A stretch of 64,000 bases of DNA, from positions 1,054,001 through 1,118,000 of the forward strand of contig CAWKHA010000004.1 of the NCBI GenBank assembly GCA_963849365.1. Direction: 5' to 3'. This document shows, piece after piece, positions 17,102 to 25,784 of the stretch (position 1 is the stretch's first letter; each line of letters starts with the position of its first letter). The notes under the pieces are model-generated. The model worked only from the letters and a program-made list of their open reading frames with translations, was not told where the DNA came from and searched no databases. The position numbers and the translations under genes were made by a program. The DNA is from CAVQCJ01 sp963849365 (lineage in GTDB: Bacteria > Actinomycetota > Actinomycetes > Prado026).

Positions 17102-17766
17102 GCCTGCCCGCGCCGAACGACGGCGCCGCCCCGGGCTACTACGGCGTCTACCCGGCGATCGTCACCGCCATCGTCGACGACCGGCAGCTGGGCCGCGTGC
17201 AGGTGCGCTTCCCGTGGCTGGGCACCGACGGCGACCGGGACGTGCGGGCCTGGGCGACCCTGTGCACGCCGTACGCCGACGACAACCAGGGCCTGCAGAT
17301 CCTGCCCGAGGTGGGCAGCCAGGTGGTCGTCGCGTTCGAGGCCGGGAACCTGCGCCGGCCGTACATCATCGGGGCCGCCTGGAACGGGCGCGAGCAGCTG
17401 CCGCAGACACCCGACCAGGCGAACAACATCCGGCTGCTGCGGACCAGGTCCGGCAGCCGGCTGGAGTTCGACGACACCACCGGCGCGGCGAAGGTGACCC
17501 TGTCCACCGCCGGCGGCCACCGGCTGGTCCTGGACGAGGCGTCGCAGGAAGTGACGCTGGAGCACCTCAACGGCTGCGTCGTGCGGATGGACGTCGCCGG
17601 CTCCGTGCACATCCAGGCCAACGTGTCCGTCGAGGTGAACGCCCCGATGGTCGAGGTCAACGCCCCCATCTCCACCTTCAGCGGGGTGGTGACCGCGCAG
17701 ACCTTCGTCGCGGAGTCCGGCGTCGTCTCGCCGTCGTACACCCCCGGGGTAGGGAACATCTGGTGA
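17098..17766 (+). CDS. CIS spike protein (baseplate V / gp5-like)
   Basis: A 222-residue phage baseplate assembly protein V/VgrG OB-fold and spike protein. The OB-fold shows GVYPAIVTAIVDDRQLGRVQ followed by VRFPWLGTD, then LQILPEVGSQVVVAFEAGN and PYIIGAAWNGREQLP, all classical. The last 80 residues form a beta-helix spike of short repeated strands with VEVNAPMVEVNAPIS. No lysozyme domain is inserted. No separate PAAR tip gene is seen in the locus. The stop overlaps the next GTG as GTGA. Confidence 0.92.
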   Translation: MSLPAPNDGAAPGYYGVYPAIVTAIVDDRQLGRVQVRFPWLGTDGDRDVRAWATLCTPYADDNQGLQILPEVGSQVVVAFEAGNLRRPYIIGAAWNGREQLPQTPDQANNIRLLRTRSGSRLEFDDTTGAAKVTLSTAGGHRLVLDEASQEVTLEHLNGCVVRMDVAGSVHIQANVSVEVNAPMVEVNAPISTFSGVVTAQTFVAESGVVSPSYTPGVGNIW

Positions 17767-19346
17767 GCGCGCCGGCCGGCTTCGTGCTGCGCGCCCCCTG
17801 GTACGCGCGGGAGCGCCACGGCTGGACCGTCAACAGCCCGGCGGCCGCCCGCCCGCAGATCCAGATGTACGACAGCACGACGTTCGTCCGCCGCCTGCTG
17901 GCCGACCCCAGGGACAGCGACAAGGTCGGCGCCGACGACTACTGGAGCTACCCGGTCCCGGTCACCCCGTCGCCGCTGGCCAGGGGCCGGGACCGGCTGG
18001 CCACGCACCGGCTGGTGCAGACCGGCCTGCGCAAGCTTTACCAGCCCAGTCACAACCGCTACTACGTGGTGGTGGTGGAGGTCTTCTGCGACCAGCCGGG
18101 GCTGCCGAGAGCCGGCTCGCACCCGGACATCGAGGTCAAGATGGTGCTGCGGCGGCAGCACACCACCGTCACCGGGAACCCGCGGCCGGTGCGCACCCTG
18201 GCCCGCGCGCTCGTCAAGGAGATGGCCGCCGAGCAGTACCCCGGCTCGGACCCCGACCTGCGGGCCGGCGACCTGCACGACCTGCTGTGGGCGCAGGAGG
18301 CGTGGCACCGGGACTTCGCGGCGAACCACGCGGACCTGTTCACCGAGGTGACCGCGCAGTCCGACGACCAGGCGTGGATGGTCGGACCCGACGGTGGTGG
18401 CGGGCGCTGGCGAACGCTGGGCGACAAGCCCCGCAAGGACGATCCGCCCTGGCACGAGCAGGAGATCGCGATGAGTCGGATCCCGGCACGCGCTGCGGAC
18501 TGCGACGCCGCGCGCACCCGCTCGTTGTGGTTCGGGATCGTCCCGACCTCCTCCGGCGAGCACTGGACCGACCCCGCGACCGGTCGGCCCGAGCCCAAGC
18601 TCGACGACCGCGCGATCTACACCGTCCAGTGCCTCGTCAGGCAGCCGCTGCCCCCCGGGCACGAGCACTGCCCACCGCGCGAGTGGTGGAGCGCGCCGAG
18701 CGAGTCGTTCCGGCTCGCTGCCCCGGCCGACCCGGACGGGACCAAGAACCGGCTGGTCTCCATCACGCTTCCGGACCTGCGGCGGCTGGCCGCCCGGGCC
18801 GGGAAGCCGCAGGGTCCCGGAGGGGTCCGGATCACCACGCCGCCCGGCTCGCAGCTGGTGTTCAAACCCTTCGGCGGGGTGCCCACGACGGGGAGCATCG
18901 GACCCGGCGGCGGCGTGTGCACGTTCTCGCTCGAGCTGTTCTTCATCGTCGCGTTCTTCCTGTTCATGCTGTTCCTGCCGATCGTGGTGCTGATCTTCCA
19001 GCTGTGGTGGCTGCTCGCCCTGCGCTTCTGCATCCCGCCGTCGCTGGGCTTCTCGGTCGTGTCGGCCTTCTTCGCCAACGGCAAGCTGCTGGCCGACCTG
19101 CCCAAGTCGGAGATCCAGGGCGGGCTCGGGAGCGTCGGCGAGGAGTACCTCGAGGCCGCGCTCGGCGCGCCGGGCTGGTACGACCAGCTCACGAACGCCA
19201 AGGACGAGCACGGCAACGGCGTCTTCACGAACGACCCGGACCTGGTGAACGCCGTCGTCGTGGTCCGGTCGGCCGACGGCGCCCTCGTGCCCGGACCGCT
19301 GCCGCTGGACACCAAGCCGGACGACCCGCTCTGCCCGACGCCATGA
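17763..19346 (+). CDS. CIS-cluster protein with a central membrane segment
   Basis: A 527-residue protein starting at a GTG that overlaps the spike stop. Residues 1-370 are soluble, with aromatic and charged character (WYARERHGWTVNSP, YYVVVVEVFCDQPG, HDLLWAQEAWHRDF). Near residue 375 Gly/Pro repeats lead into a long hydrophobic stretch, about residues 385-440, including ELFFIVAFFLFMLFLPIVVL and WWLLALRFC, long enough for two membrane passes. The remaining 85 residues are soluble. I do not recognise a family. Its place between spike and gp25 is where Streptomyces-type loci carry uncharacterised genes. It could anchor the particle to a membrane or form part of a delivered channel; both are guesses. 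Confidence 0.75.
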   Translation: MSAPAGFVLRAPWYARERHGWTVNSPAAARPQIQMYDSTTFVRRLLADPRDSDKVGADDYWSYPVPVTPSPLARGRDRLATHRLVQTGLRKLYQPSHNRYYVVVVEVFCDQPGLPRAGSHPDIEVKMVLRRQHTTVTGNPRPVRTLARALVKEMAAEQYPGSDPDLRAGDLHDLLWAQEAWHRDFAANHADLFTEVTAQSDDQAWMVGPDGGGGRWRTLGDKPRKDDPPWHEQEIAMSRIPARAADCDAARTRSLWFGIVPTSSGEHWTDPATGRPEPKLDDRAIYTVQCLVRQPLPPGHEHCPPREWWSAPSESFRLAAPADPDGTKNRLVSITLPDLRRLAARAGKPQGPGGVRITTPPGSQLVFKPFGGVPTTGSIGPGGGVCTFSLELFFIVAFFLFMLFLPIVVLIFQLWWLLALRFCIPPSLGFSVVSAFFANGKLLADLPKSEIQGGLGSVGEEYLEAALGAPGWYDQLTNAKDEHGNGVFTNDPDLVNAVVVVRSADGALVPGPLPLDTKPDDPLCPTP

Positions 19347-19498
19347 GACAGCTGGCGGTGCGTGCGACCCCGCCGACCCTCGCCCCGCTCACGGCGACGC
19401 CGGCGGGTGCTCGTTTCCGGAGCTCTGAGCGGTCGTCGGGTGCCCTGGTCCGGCCGCCGGCGACGGGACCGCGACGACCGCGTGACGGTGCCGGGTGA
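19343..19498 (+). CDS. small Arg/Pro-rich ORF (51 aa) in the CIS operon
   Basis: A short open frame that starts in an ATGA overlap with the previous stop and ends in a GTGA overlap with the next gene's start, so it exactly bridges two CIS genes. The 51-residue peptide is basic, beginning MRQLAVRATPPTLAPL and ending with Arg/Pro clusters. The exact overlaps at both ends support translation. No family was recognised, and the 3' half could be an arginine-rich artefact of high GC. It might be a real small CIS subunit or a leader that couples translation. Confidence 0.45.
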   Translation: MRQLAVRATPPTLAPLTATPAGARFRSSERSSGALVRPPATGPRRPRDGAG

Positions 19499-19905
19499 CG
19501 ATCGGCCGCATGGTCGACGTCGTGGACCAGTGGCTGGGCCGTGGCCTGCGGTTCCCGCTGCGACCCGACCCGCGCACCGGCGCGCTGCCGTACGTGGAGG
19601 GTATGGACCTCGTGCGGCAGTCGGTCGAGCAGATCCTGGACACCGAACCGGGCGAGCGCATCATGCTGCCCGACTTCGGCTGCGGTCTGCGCCGCTACCT
19701 GATGGAGCCCAACACGCTGACGACGCGTACCGCGATGCAGGCCGACATCACCGAGTCGCTGCAGCGATGGGAGCCGCGGATCCGTCTCACCAACGTTGCG
19801 GTGACGCCGGGTGAGGACCCTTCCCTCGTGTGGATCGAGATCGCGTACGTGCGCCTGGCCGACCTCCGGCCGGACAACGTGGTCTACCCCTTCTACCTGA
19901 AGTAG
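19495..19905 (+). CDS. CIS baseplate wedge protein (gp25/GPW-like)
   Basis: A protein of about 130-136 residues of the gp25/IraD (GPW) family, a baseplate wedge core subunit that starts sheath assembly. Seen: GRGLRFPLRPDPRTGALPYVEG, then VRQSVEQILDTEPGERIMLPDFGCGLRRYL, with the family's EPGER and P-x-F-G-C-G-L signature, and WIEIAYVRLAD late. The start is a GTG at 19495 overlapping the preceding small ORF; an ATG at 19510 is an alternative. It is followed after seven bases by the gpJ-like gene. Confidence 0.93.
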   Translation: MTIGRMVDVVDQWLGRGLRFPLRPDPRTGALPYVEGMDLVRQSVEQILDTEPGERIMLPDFGCGLRRYLMEPNTLTTRTAMQADITESLQRWEPRIRLTNVAVTPGEDPSLVWIEIAYVRLADLRPDNVVYPFYLK

Positions 19906-19912
19906 CGCCGTC

Positions 19913-22078
19913 ATGGCGCTAGTCGGGCCGGTCCTCGACAACCGCACGTTCGCCCAGCTCAAGGACGAGCTGGTCCGGCGCATCCCCTTCTACGCGCCGA
20001 CCTGGACCGACCACAACGAGAGCGATCCCGGGATCGCACTGCTGGAGCTGTTCGCCTACCTCGGCGAGTCGCTGCTGTACCGGTTCAACCAGATCCCGCA
20101 GACCACGAAGATCGAGTTCCTGCGGCTGCTGGGTGTGCAGGCCCGCCCGGCGCAGACGGCGCAGGTGCTGCTCGCCGCCGGCACCGACCTGGCCGAGGGC
20201 GTGCAGGCGCTGGAGGGCACCGAGGCCAGCGCCAAGGCGGTGAAGTTCCAGACCACCGACGAGGTGTACGTCTGGCCGCTGGACGCGGTGGGCGCCGGCA
20301 AGTGCGCGCTCGACGAGCCGGCGACCGAGGCCGAGAAGGCGGCCAGGCTCGACGCGGAGGTAAGGGCGCGCCTGGCCGACCCGTCGAAGGCGCGGTTCTA
20401 CCGGACGCTGACCGTGCCGACCGACCCGCTGGTCGCCGACCTGCAGCCGCTGGACGTGAGCCGGACACTCGACCACGCACTGTGGATCGCCCTGCTCGGC
20501 AAGCCGACGACGGAGCCGGACCGGCTCGCCGGCCAGACCCTGTTCGTGGGGGTCGCCTTCGACGAGTCGGTGCCGCCCCCGTTCCTGCTGCAGACCCTGG
20601 ACAGGGAACGGGCCGCCGAGCTGGCCTTCGACAGCCTCGGCACCGCCCCCCCGCCGATGCTGTGGGAGCTGTGGGACGGGACGGGCTTCGTCGCGCTCAC
20701 AGTCACCTGTGACACGACGCGGGGACTGACGACGACCGGCGTCGTCAAGCTGCGCATGCCGGCGACGATGCCGGCACCGGGGACACCCACCGGTGTCGCC
20801 GGGAGCCCGCCGCCGCTGCCGGACCGGAAGCTGGCCGCGCGCGTGGTGGGGTGGCTGCGCGCGACCCGCCCGGACACCGGCGTCACCGGCGACGCGATCC
20901 ACCGGGTCACCTGGGTCGGCGTGAACGCGGTGCAGGCTGTGCAGGCGCGCACGGCCGGCCCGGAGCTGCTCGGCAGCGGTACCGGCGACACCGGCCAGCG
21001 GTACCAGCTCGTCAACGCGTCGGTGCTGCCCGGGTCGGTCCGGCTGCAGGTGGAGGAGCCGACGGGCTGGGCGGACTGGGCCGAGGTCGACACGTTCGTC
21101 GGCACCGCCCTGGACGGACGCAGCTACCTCGTCGACCACGTGTCGGGCGTGGTGACGTTCGGCGGCGTGCTGGGTGGCCGGGTCCCCCAGCTCGGCGAGC
21201 GGATCCGGGTGCAGAGCTACCGGTACGGCGGCGGGTCCGCCGGCAACGTCCTCGCCGGCACCGTGAAGTCGTTCACCGGTGTCGGCGGGGTCACTGTCGC
21301 CAACCCGCTGCCGGCCCGCGGGGGTGCCGACGCGCTGGCGCTGGACCAGGCGCTGGAGGCGATCCCGGCCGAGGTGCACCGGCACGACCGCGCGGTGGTG
21401 GCCGAGGACTTCACCGCGTTCGCGCTGCAGGTCCCGGGAGTGGCTCGCGCCGACGTCCTCCCGCTGCTGCACCCGGACAACCCGAGCGTGCGCGCGGCCG
21501 GCGCGGTGACCCTGGTGGTGTTCCCCGACGACGACACCCGCGACCCGGCCGCGCCGAGCCCGGACCTCGGCCTGCTGCGCCGGACCGCGCGGGCCCTCGA
21601 GCCGCGGCGGCTGCTCACCACCGAGCTGTACGTGGTGCCGCCGACGTACCGCGCGGTGTCGGTGGCGGTCGGCGTGCAGGTGCGGGCCGGCTACCAGGTG
21701 GACGCCGTGCGGCGCTGGGTCGACCAGATCCTGCGGCAGTACCTCGCGCCGTTGCCGCCGTTCGGCCCGGACGGGTCCGGCTGGCCGCTGGGCCGCGCGG
21801 TCCGTCGCGCCGAGCTGGAGGCGGCGGCGGTGCAGGTCGACGGCGTGGAGTTCCTGCAGGACCTGCGGCTCGCCGAGGTGGTCGACCGCCAGCTGGTGAA
21901 CGGTCGGCTCGTCGGCGGTACAACGGTGGAGACCGACCGGGTGGTCCTGCTCGCGTGGGAGGTGCCCGAGCTCGTCTCCGTCACCGTCGTGGGCGGCCCC
22001 GCGCTGGCACCGGGCGCGCCGGTGACGCCGCCGCCGCAGGACGTCGTCGCCGTCCCGGTCCCGCCGGACGTGTGCTGA
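19913..22078 (+). CDS. CIS baseplate assembly protein J-like (gp6/Pvc11)
   Basis: A 721-residue putative baseplate assembly protein of the GpJ/gp6 type, the large wedge subunit. The N-terminus reads LDNRTFAQLKDELVRRIPFY and TDHNESDPGIALLELFAYLGE, the hallmark of this family in actinobacterial CIS. Central beta-rich segments include GQRYQLVNASVLPGSVRLQVEE as separate strands and DHVSGVVTFG. The C-terminal third has ALDQALEAIPAEVHRHDRAV and EDFTALQVPGVARADVLPL-like sequence followed by VVPPTYRAVSVAVGV, as in GpJ. The TGA stop overlaps the next ATG by one base. The length is normal for the family. Confidence 0.92.
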   Translation: MALVGPVLDNRTFAQLKDELVRRIPFYAPTWTDHNESDPGIALLELFAYLGESLLYRFNQIPQTTKIEFLRLLGVQARPAQTAQVLLAAGTDLAEGVQALEGTEASAKAVKFQTTDEVYVWPLDAVGAGKCALDEPATEAEKAARLDAEVRARLADPSKARFYRTLTVPTDPLVADLQPLDVSRTLDHALWIALLGKPTTEPDRLAGQTLFVGVAFDESVPPPFLLQTLDRERAAELAFDSLGTAPPPMLWELWDGTGFVALTVTCDTTRGLTTTGVVKLRMPATMPAPGTPTGVAGSPPPLPDRKLAARVVGWLRATRPDTGVTGDAIHRVTWVGVNAVQAVQARTAGPELLGSGTGDTGQRYQLVNASVLPGSVRLQVEEPTGWADWAEVDTFVGTALDGRSYLVDHVSGVVTFGGVLGGRVPQLGERIRVQSYRYGGGSAGNVLAGTVKSFTGVGGVTVANPLPARGGADALALDQALEAIPAEVHRHDRAVVAEDFTAFALQVPGVARADVLPLLHPDNPSVRAAGAVTLVVFPDDDTRDPAAPSPDLGLLRRTARALEPRRLLTTELYVVPPTYRAVSVAVGVQVRAGYQVDAVRRWVDQILRQYLAPLPPFGPDGSGWPLGRAVRRAELEAAAVQVDGVEFLQDLRLAEVVDRQLVNGRLVGGTTVETDRVVLLAWEVPELVSVTVVGGPALAPGAPVTPPPQDVVAVPVPPDVC

Positions 22079-24165
22079 TGGACACTGACCGTGAGCTGTC
22101 GCTGCTGGTCCAGCCGGACCAGTGGCTGCGGTGCGCCCACGAGGGGACCGCGCTGCTGCCGGGCGGCGGCGTGGAGCTGGACTGGGCGGCCGAGGAGCAG
22201 GTGCCCGTGCGCGGGTGCGCGCCGGCCCCCGCCGCCGGGTGGGCACCGTCCGGGCTGGCGTTCGACCGGTGGTGCGGGGCCTACCGGTCGCGTCCCGCGG
22301 CGGGGCGGGTCGAGCCGGGCCCGGCCTGCCCGGGCCTGCTGCGGCACCCCCTCGGGCTCGCGGTCGACCGCAGCCAGCGGCTCTACGTCGCCGAGTCCGG
22401 TGCCGCCGCCGTGGTCGTCGTGGACCTGTGGGCGCAGCGCCTGCTGCGCCGCGTGCCGGTCTGCGGTCGACCGGTCGACGTGGCCGCGCACTGCGGCGGC
22501 GCGGTCGTGCTGACCCGGGGTCCGGACGCCCTGGTCCTGGTTGCGGGCCGCCGCGGTCCCCGGCCCGGGCCCGACCTGGTCCGGCCCGACTGCGACCCGC
22601 GGCTCGAGCCGGTACGGGTGGCCCCGGGGCCGTACGTGCTGTGGCGCCGGCAGCCCGACGGGCGGCCGGCGTTCGTGGCCGCGCCGGACGGCGGCGCGCC
22701 GCTGCAGGTCGACGGGGCGACCGACATCGACGTGACCGCCGACGGCCTGCTCGTGGTGTCAGTGGGCGCCGGCGACGCGTTCGCGCGGTTCCAGCGCGAG
22801 GGCGACGGGTGGGTGGAGCTCGAGCCGCTGGAGGCCCTGGACTTCGACGGCGGCGCGGCGACCGTGGCCCCGGACGGGCGGGTCGCGTTCACCACCCAGG
22901 CCGGGTACGGCTGGACGTCCGGCTCGGTCGCAGTGCACGCCACGACCGGCCGGGTGACCACGTACCGGCTGGACGGCGGGACCTACCGCCTGCGCTGGGG
23001 CCGGCTGTTCGTCGATGCCTGCGTGCCGACCGGCACGTCGCTCGCGGCGCGCTTCCTGACCAGCGACCTGGACGACGTGGCCGACCCGGTGCCACCGTCG
23101 CCGCCCTCGCGCGGTGCCCGGCCGGTGCCGTTCCCGGATGCGACCCCCCCGCTGCCGTCGCAGCCGCTGCTGGCCAGGGCGCCGCAGCTGCCGCTGTACC
23201 GCAGGCCCGGCGGCGGCGTGCTGTCGTGGCCCCCGCCCGAGCCCGGCTTCGCGACGTACGAGTCGCCGGTGCTGGCCGAGCCGGGACGCTACCTGTGGGT
23301 CCAGCTGGTCCTGACCGGGACGCCGCGAGCCACGCCCCGGGTGCGCGGCCTGCAGGTCGAGCGGCCGGGGCACCAGCTGCTGCGCTCGCTGCCGCAGGCG
23401 TGGTCGAGCGACGCCGCCGCCGCCGACTTCCTGCAGCGGTTCCTGCAGCCGGCCGAGGGTCTGCTGCACGAGGTGGACACGGCGGCCGCGCAACGCGCCC
23501 TGCTCGTCGACCCGCGCACGGTCCCGTCGGACGTGCTGCCGTGGCTGGGCAGCCTGGCCGGGCTCGTGCTCGACCCGCGCTGGCCCGAGCCGGCGCGGCG
23601 CACGCTCGTAGCGGAGACGTACCAGCTCTTCCAGCGCCGCGGCACGATGGCCGTGCTGGTGCGGATCCTGGAGATCTACCTCGGCCGCGCACCGACCCTG
23701 ATCGAGCAGTGGCGGCTTCGCGGTCTGGGCGGGACCACGCTCGGCACCCAGCCGGGTGCGCTCGAGGCTCCGTTCGTCGGTGGCTCGGCCAGCGCGACCG
23801 GCACGCTCGGTCGGTTCACGGTGGGCGGCTCGGCCCCGTCGTCCGACGCGTTCGGTTCGGCCGCGCACCGCTTCACCGTGCTGGTCCCGGGTGAGCTCAC
23901 CCCCGAGCAGCGCGAGGTCGTGGAGGGCATCGTCCGCGACCACTCGCCCGCGCACACCGACGGCGAGGTCTCCGAGCTGGGCAGCGGGATGCGGGTCGGT
24001 CAGCGGCTGCGGGTCAGGCTCACGTCGTACGTCGGCCCGGGCACGGCCTGGGGGCCGGCTGTGACGGGGGCGGTGCGGGTGGGCGGCGACGGCGTCGTCG
24101 GCGTCCCGACCGTGGGCTCGCGGCTGGGTCAGGACTCGACGACCGGGGCGGTGCTGGTGGGATGA
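22078..24165 (+). CDS. CIS baseplate tail protein I-like with N-terminal propeller
   Basis: A 695-residue two-part protein. About residues 1-380 show short repeated strands of a beta-propeller/NHL type (HPLGLAVDRSQRLYVAES, TDIDVTADGLLVVSVG, ATVAPDGRVAFTTQAGYG). The C-terminal part matches phage tail protein I/Pvc12: LRSLPQAWSSDAAAADFLQR, LLVDPRTVPSDVLPWLGSLA with GLVLDPRWPEPARR, then YQLFQRRGTMAVLVRILEIY and PEQREVVEGIVRDHSPAHT. This wedge protein joins the gpJ-like subunit and carries fibres in described particles. The propeller extension is common in actinobacterial homologues and may serve as a binding module. Overlaps neighbours at both ends. Confidence 0.9.
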   Translation: MDTDRELSLLVQPDQWLRCAHEGTALLPGGGVELDWAAEEQVPVRGCAPAPAAGWAPSGLAFDRWCGAYRSRPAAGRVEPGPACPGLLRHPLGLAVDRSQRLYVAESGAAAVVVVDLWAQRLLRRVPVCGRPVDVAAHCGGAVVLTRGPDALVLVAGRRGPRPGPDLVRPDCDPRLEPVRVAPGPYVLWRRQPDGRPAFVAAPDGGAPLQVDGATDIDVTADGLLVVSVGAGDAFARFQREGDGWVELEPLEALDFDGGAATVAPDGRVAFTTQAGYGWTSGSVAVHATTGRVTTYRLDGGTYRLRWGRLFVDACVPTGTSLAARFLTSDLDDVADPVPPSPPSRGARPVPFPDATPPLPSQPLLARAPQLPLYRRPGGGVLSWPPPEPGFATYESPVLAEPGRYLWVQLVLTGTPRATPRVRGLQVERPGHQLLRSLPQAWSSDAAAADFLQRFLQPAEGLLHEVDTAAAQRALLVDPRTVPSDVLPWLGSLAGLVLDPRWPEPARRTLVAETYQLFQRRGTMAVLVRILEIYLGRAPTLIEQWRLRGLGGTTLGTQPGALEAPFVGGSASATGTLGRFTVGGSAPSSDAFGSAAHRFTVLVPGELTPEQREVVEGIVRDHSPAHTDGEVSELGSGMRVGQRLRVRLTSYVGPGTAWGPAVTGAVRVGGDGVVGVPTVGSRLGQDSTTGAVLVG

Positions 24166-25784
24166 CCGACCTCGTGGTGGACCAGCTCACCGTCAGCGTT
24201 CCGGACCTGTCGGACCTGCCGCGGCGGGTTCCGACGATGCTGCAGCGGCTGGCCGCCGGCCGGCTCGAGGACGCGCTGCGCGCGGCCGACCTGCCGCCCG
24301 GCGAGTGGTTCCTGCGGCGGCTGGACGTACGGCTGACGGTCGACCCGGAACGTCCGGACGCCTCGATCGAGGAGTCCTGGGCGCGGGCTGTGGTCGCGAC
24401 GCTCGAGCGCGAGCTCGCGGCCGGCGGTGCCGACGTCGCCGGCTACGCCCGGCGCACGGACGGCCTGGTCGACCTGGTCGCCGGCTGCGCGCTCGGGACG
24501 ACCTCGCGGGCCTGGGCATGGCGACGGCTGGGACTGCTCGGTCCGGGCGACCCGGACCCCGACGTCGCACCGGCCGAAGCCGCGCTGGCCGCGCTCGCGC
24601 GCGTGCCCCGGGACGCGGTCCCCGTCCTGGTGGCCGTGGCCGGCCGGGTCGGCGTCGCCGCGCTGCACCGGCTGCTCCGGTCCGCGGGGTGGGCGCGGCT
24701 CGCTTGGCTGGCCGCACCGGACGTCGCGCCGGAGGGCTGGCGCCCCGACCCGCGCCGGGCACCAGGAGCGCAGCCCGGCGCGTCGGGTCACCGGCCGCCG
24801 GCGCGGCCCGGCCCGCAGGGCGCCGCGACCGACGACAGCCTGCTCGGGTCCGGTGCGGGGGCCGCCGCGCTGGCCGCCGAGCTGGTCGCCAGGTCCGTGC
24901 TCGCGACGTCCTTGCGCCGGTCCCAGCTGCGGGTCGACGAGGCCACCGCGCACGCCTGGGCCGTGCTCGTCGCCGCCGAGGCCGACCCCGCTTCCCTGCG
25001 CCGTCCCAGCGCGCCCGCGCTCGTCGCCGCCCTCGCCGCCCACCTCACCGCCGGCTCCCTCCGCGCCGGCCGCGCGGTGACAGCCGCGCCCGCTGCCTCC
25101 CCGCCCGCCCCCGGGAGGCCCGCTCCGCGTACGGCCGTGGCCGGCGCCGACCGGGGTACGGATCGCGTGCACGAGGCAGGTCGGGGTGCGCCCGCTCGGG
25201 ATTCCCACGCCCTGCCCACGCCGGCACACGCCGACCTTCCGGTCCACCCCGACGTCCCGGCCCGCCCCGATCTGCCGGCCCACCCGGACCCGCCGCCAGA
25301 CCTGCGGACCCAGTGGGCCGGCCTGCTGTTCCTGCTCAACACGGCAGCCGACGCCTCCGTCCCGGACCGTGTCCTCGACGACCCGGCCCTGGCCGCCCGC
25401 TCCCTGCGGTGGTCGCTGCACCGCATCGGCCGTCACCTCGTCCCGGTGGCCCCCGCCGACCCCGCCCTGCTCGCGTTCTGCGCGCTGCCCGCCGCGCCGG
25501 TCGACCTGGTCCCGACCGCCGCCGGTGAGGAGGAGGCCCTGCGCGCGCACGCCACCCGGTGGGCGGTGGCGACCGCTGACCGGTTGGGGCGCACCGACAC
25601 CGACCCGTTCGCCGTCGTCGCCGAGGTGGCCGCGCGGGCCGGCACCGTCACCGTCGAGCCGGGCTGGTGCGAGGTCTGGATGGCGGCCGACGAGGTCGAC
25701 ATCGAAGTGCGCCGGGCCGGGCTGGACCTGGATCCGGGATGGGTCGGCTGGCTCGGCACGGTCGTGAGGTTCGGCTATGCCTGA
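24162..25784 (+). CDS. CIS tape measure protein
   Basis: A 540-residue contractile injection system tape measure protein, which sets the tube length. The N-terminus reads VDQLTVSVPDLSDLPRRVP, and the C-terminus has the family closing block: WCEVWMAADEVDIEVRRAGL followed by DLDPGWVGWLGTVVRFGY. The middle is helical, Ala/Arg-rich and low in complexity, with a Pro/His/Asp stretch near residues 340-385 containing HADLPVHPDVPARPD. The length lies at the short end for a tape measure, predicting a short particle if the usual length rule holds. The gene overlaps the ATPase start by 8 bases. Confidence 0.9.
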   Translation: MTDLVVDQLTVSVPDLSDLPRRVPTMLQRLAAGRLEDALRAADLPPGEWFLRRLDVRLTVDPERPDASIEESWARAVVATLERELAAGGADVAGYARRTDGLVDLVAGCALGTTSRAWAWRRLGLLGPGDPDPDVAPAEAALAALARVPRDAVPVLVAVAGRVGVAALHRLLRSAGWARLAWLAAPDVAPEGWRPDPRRAPGAQPGASGHRPPARPGPQGAATDDSLLGSGAGAAALAAELVARSVLATSLRRSQLRVDEATAHAWAVLVAAEADPASLRRPSAPALVAALAAHLTAGSLRAGRAVTAAPAASPPAPGRPAPRTAVAGADRGTDRVHEAGRGAPARDSHALPTPAHADLPVHPDVPARPDLPAHPDPPPDLRTQWAGLLFLLNTAADASVPDRVLDDPALAARSLRWSLHRIGRHLVPVAPADPALLAFCALPAAPVDLVPTAAGEEEALRAHATRWAVATADRLGRTDTDPFAVVAEVAARAGTVTVEPGWCEVWMAADEVDIEVRRAGLDLDPGWVGWLGTVVRFGYA

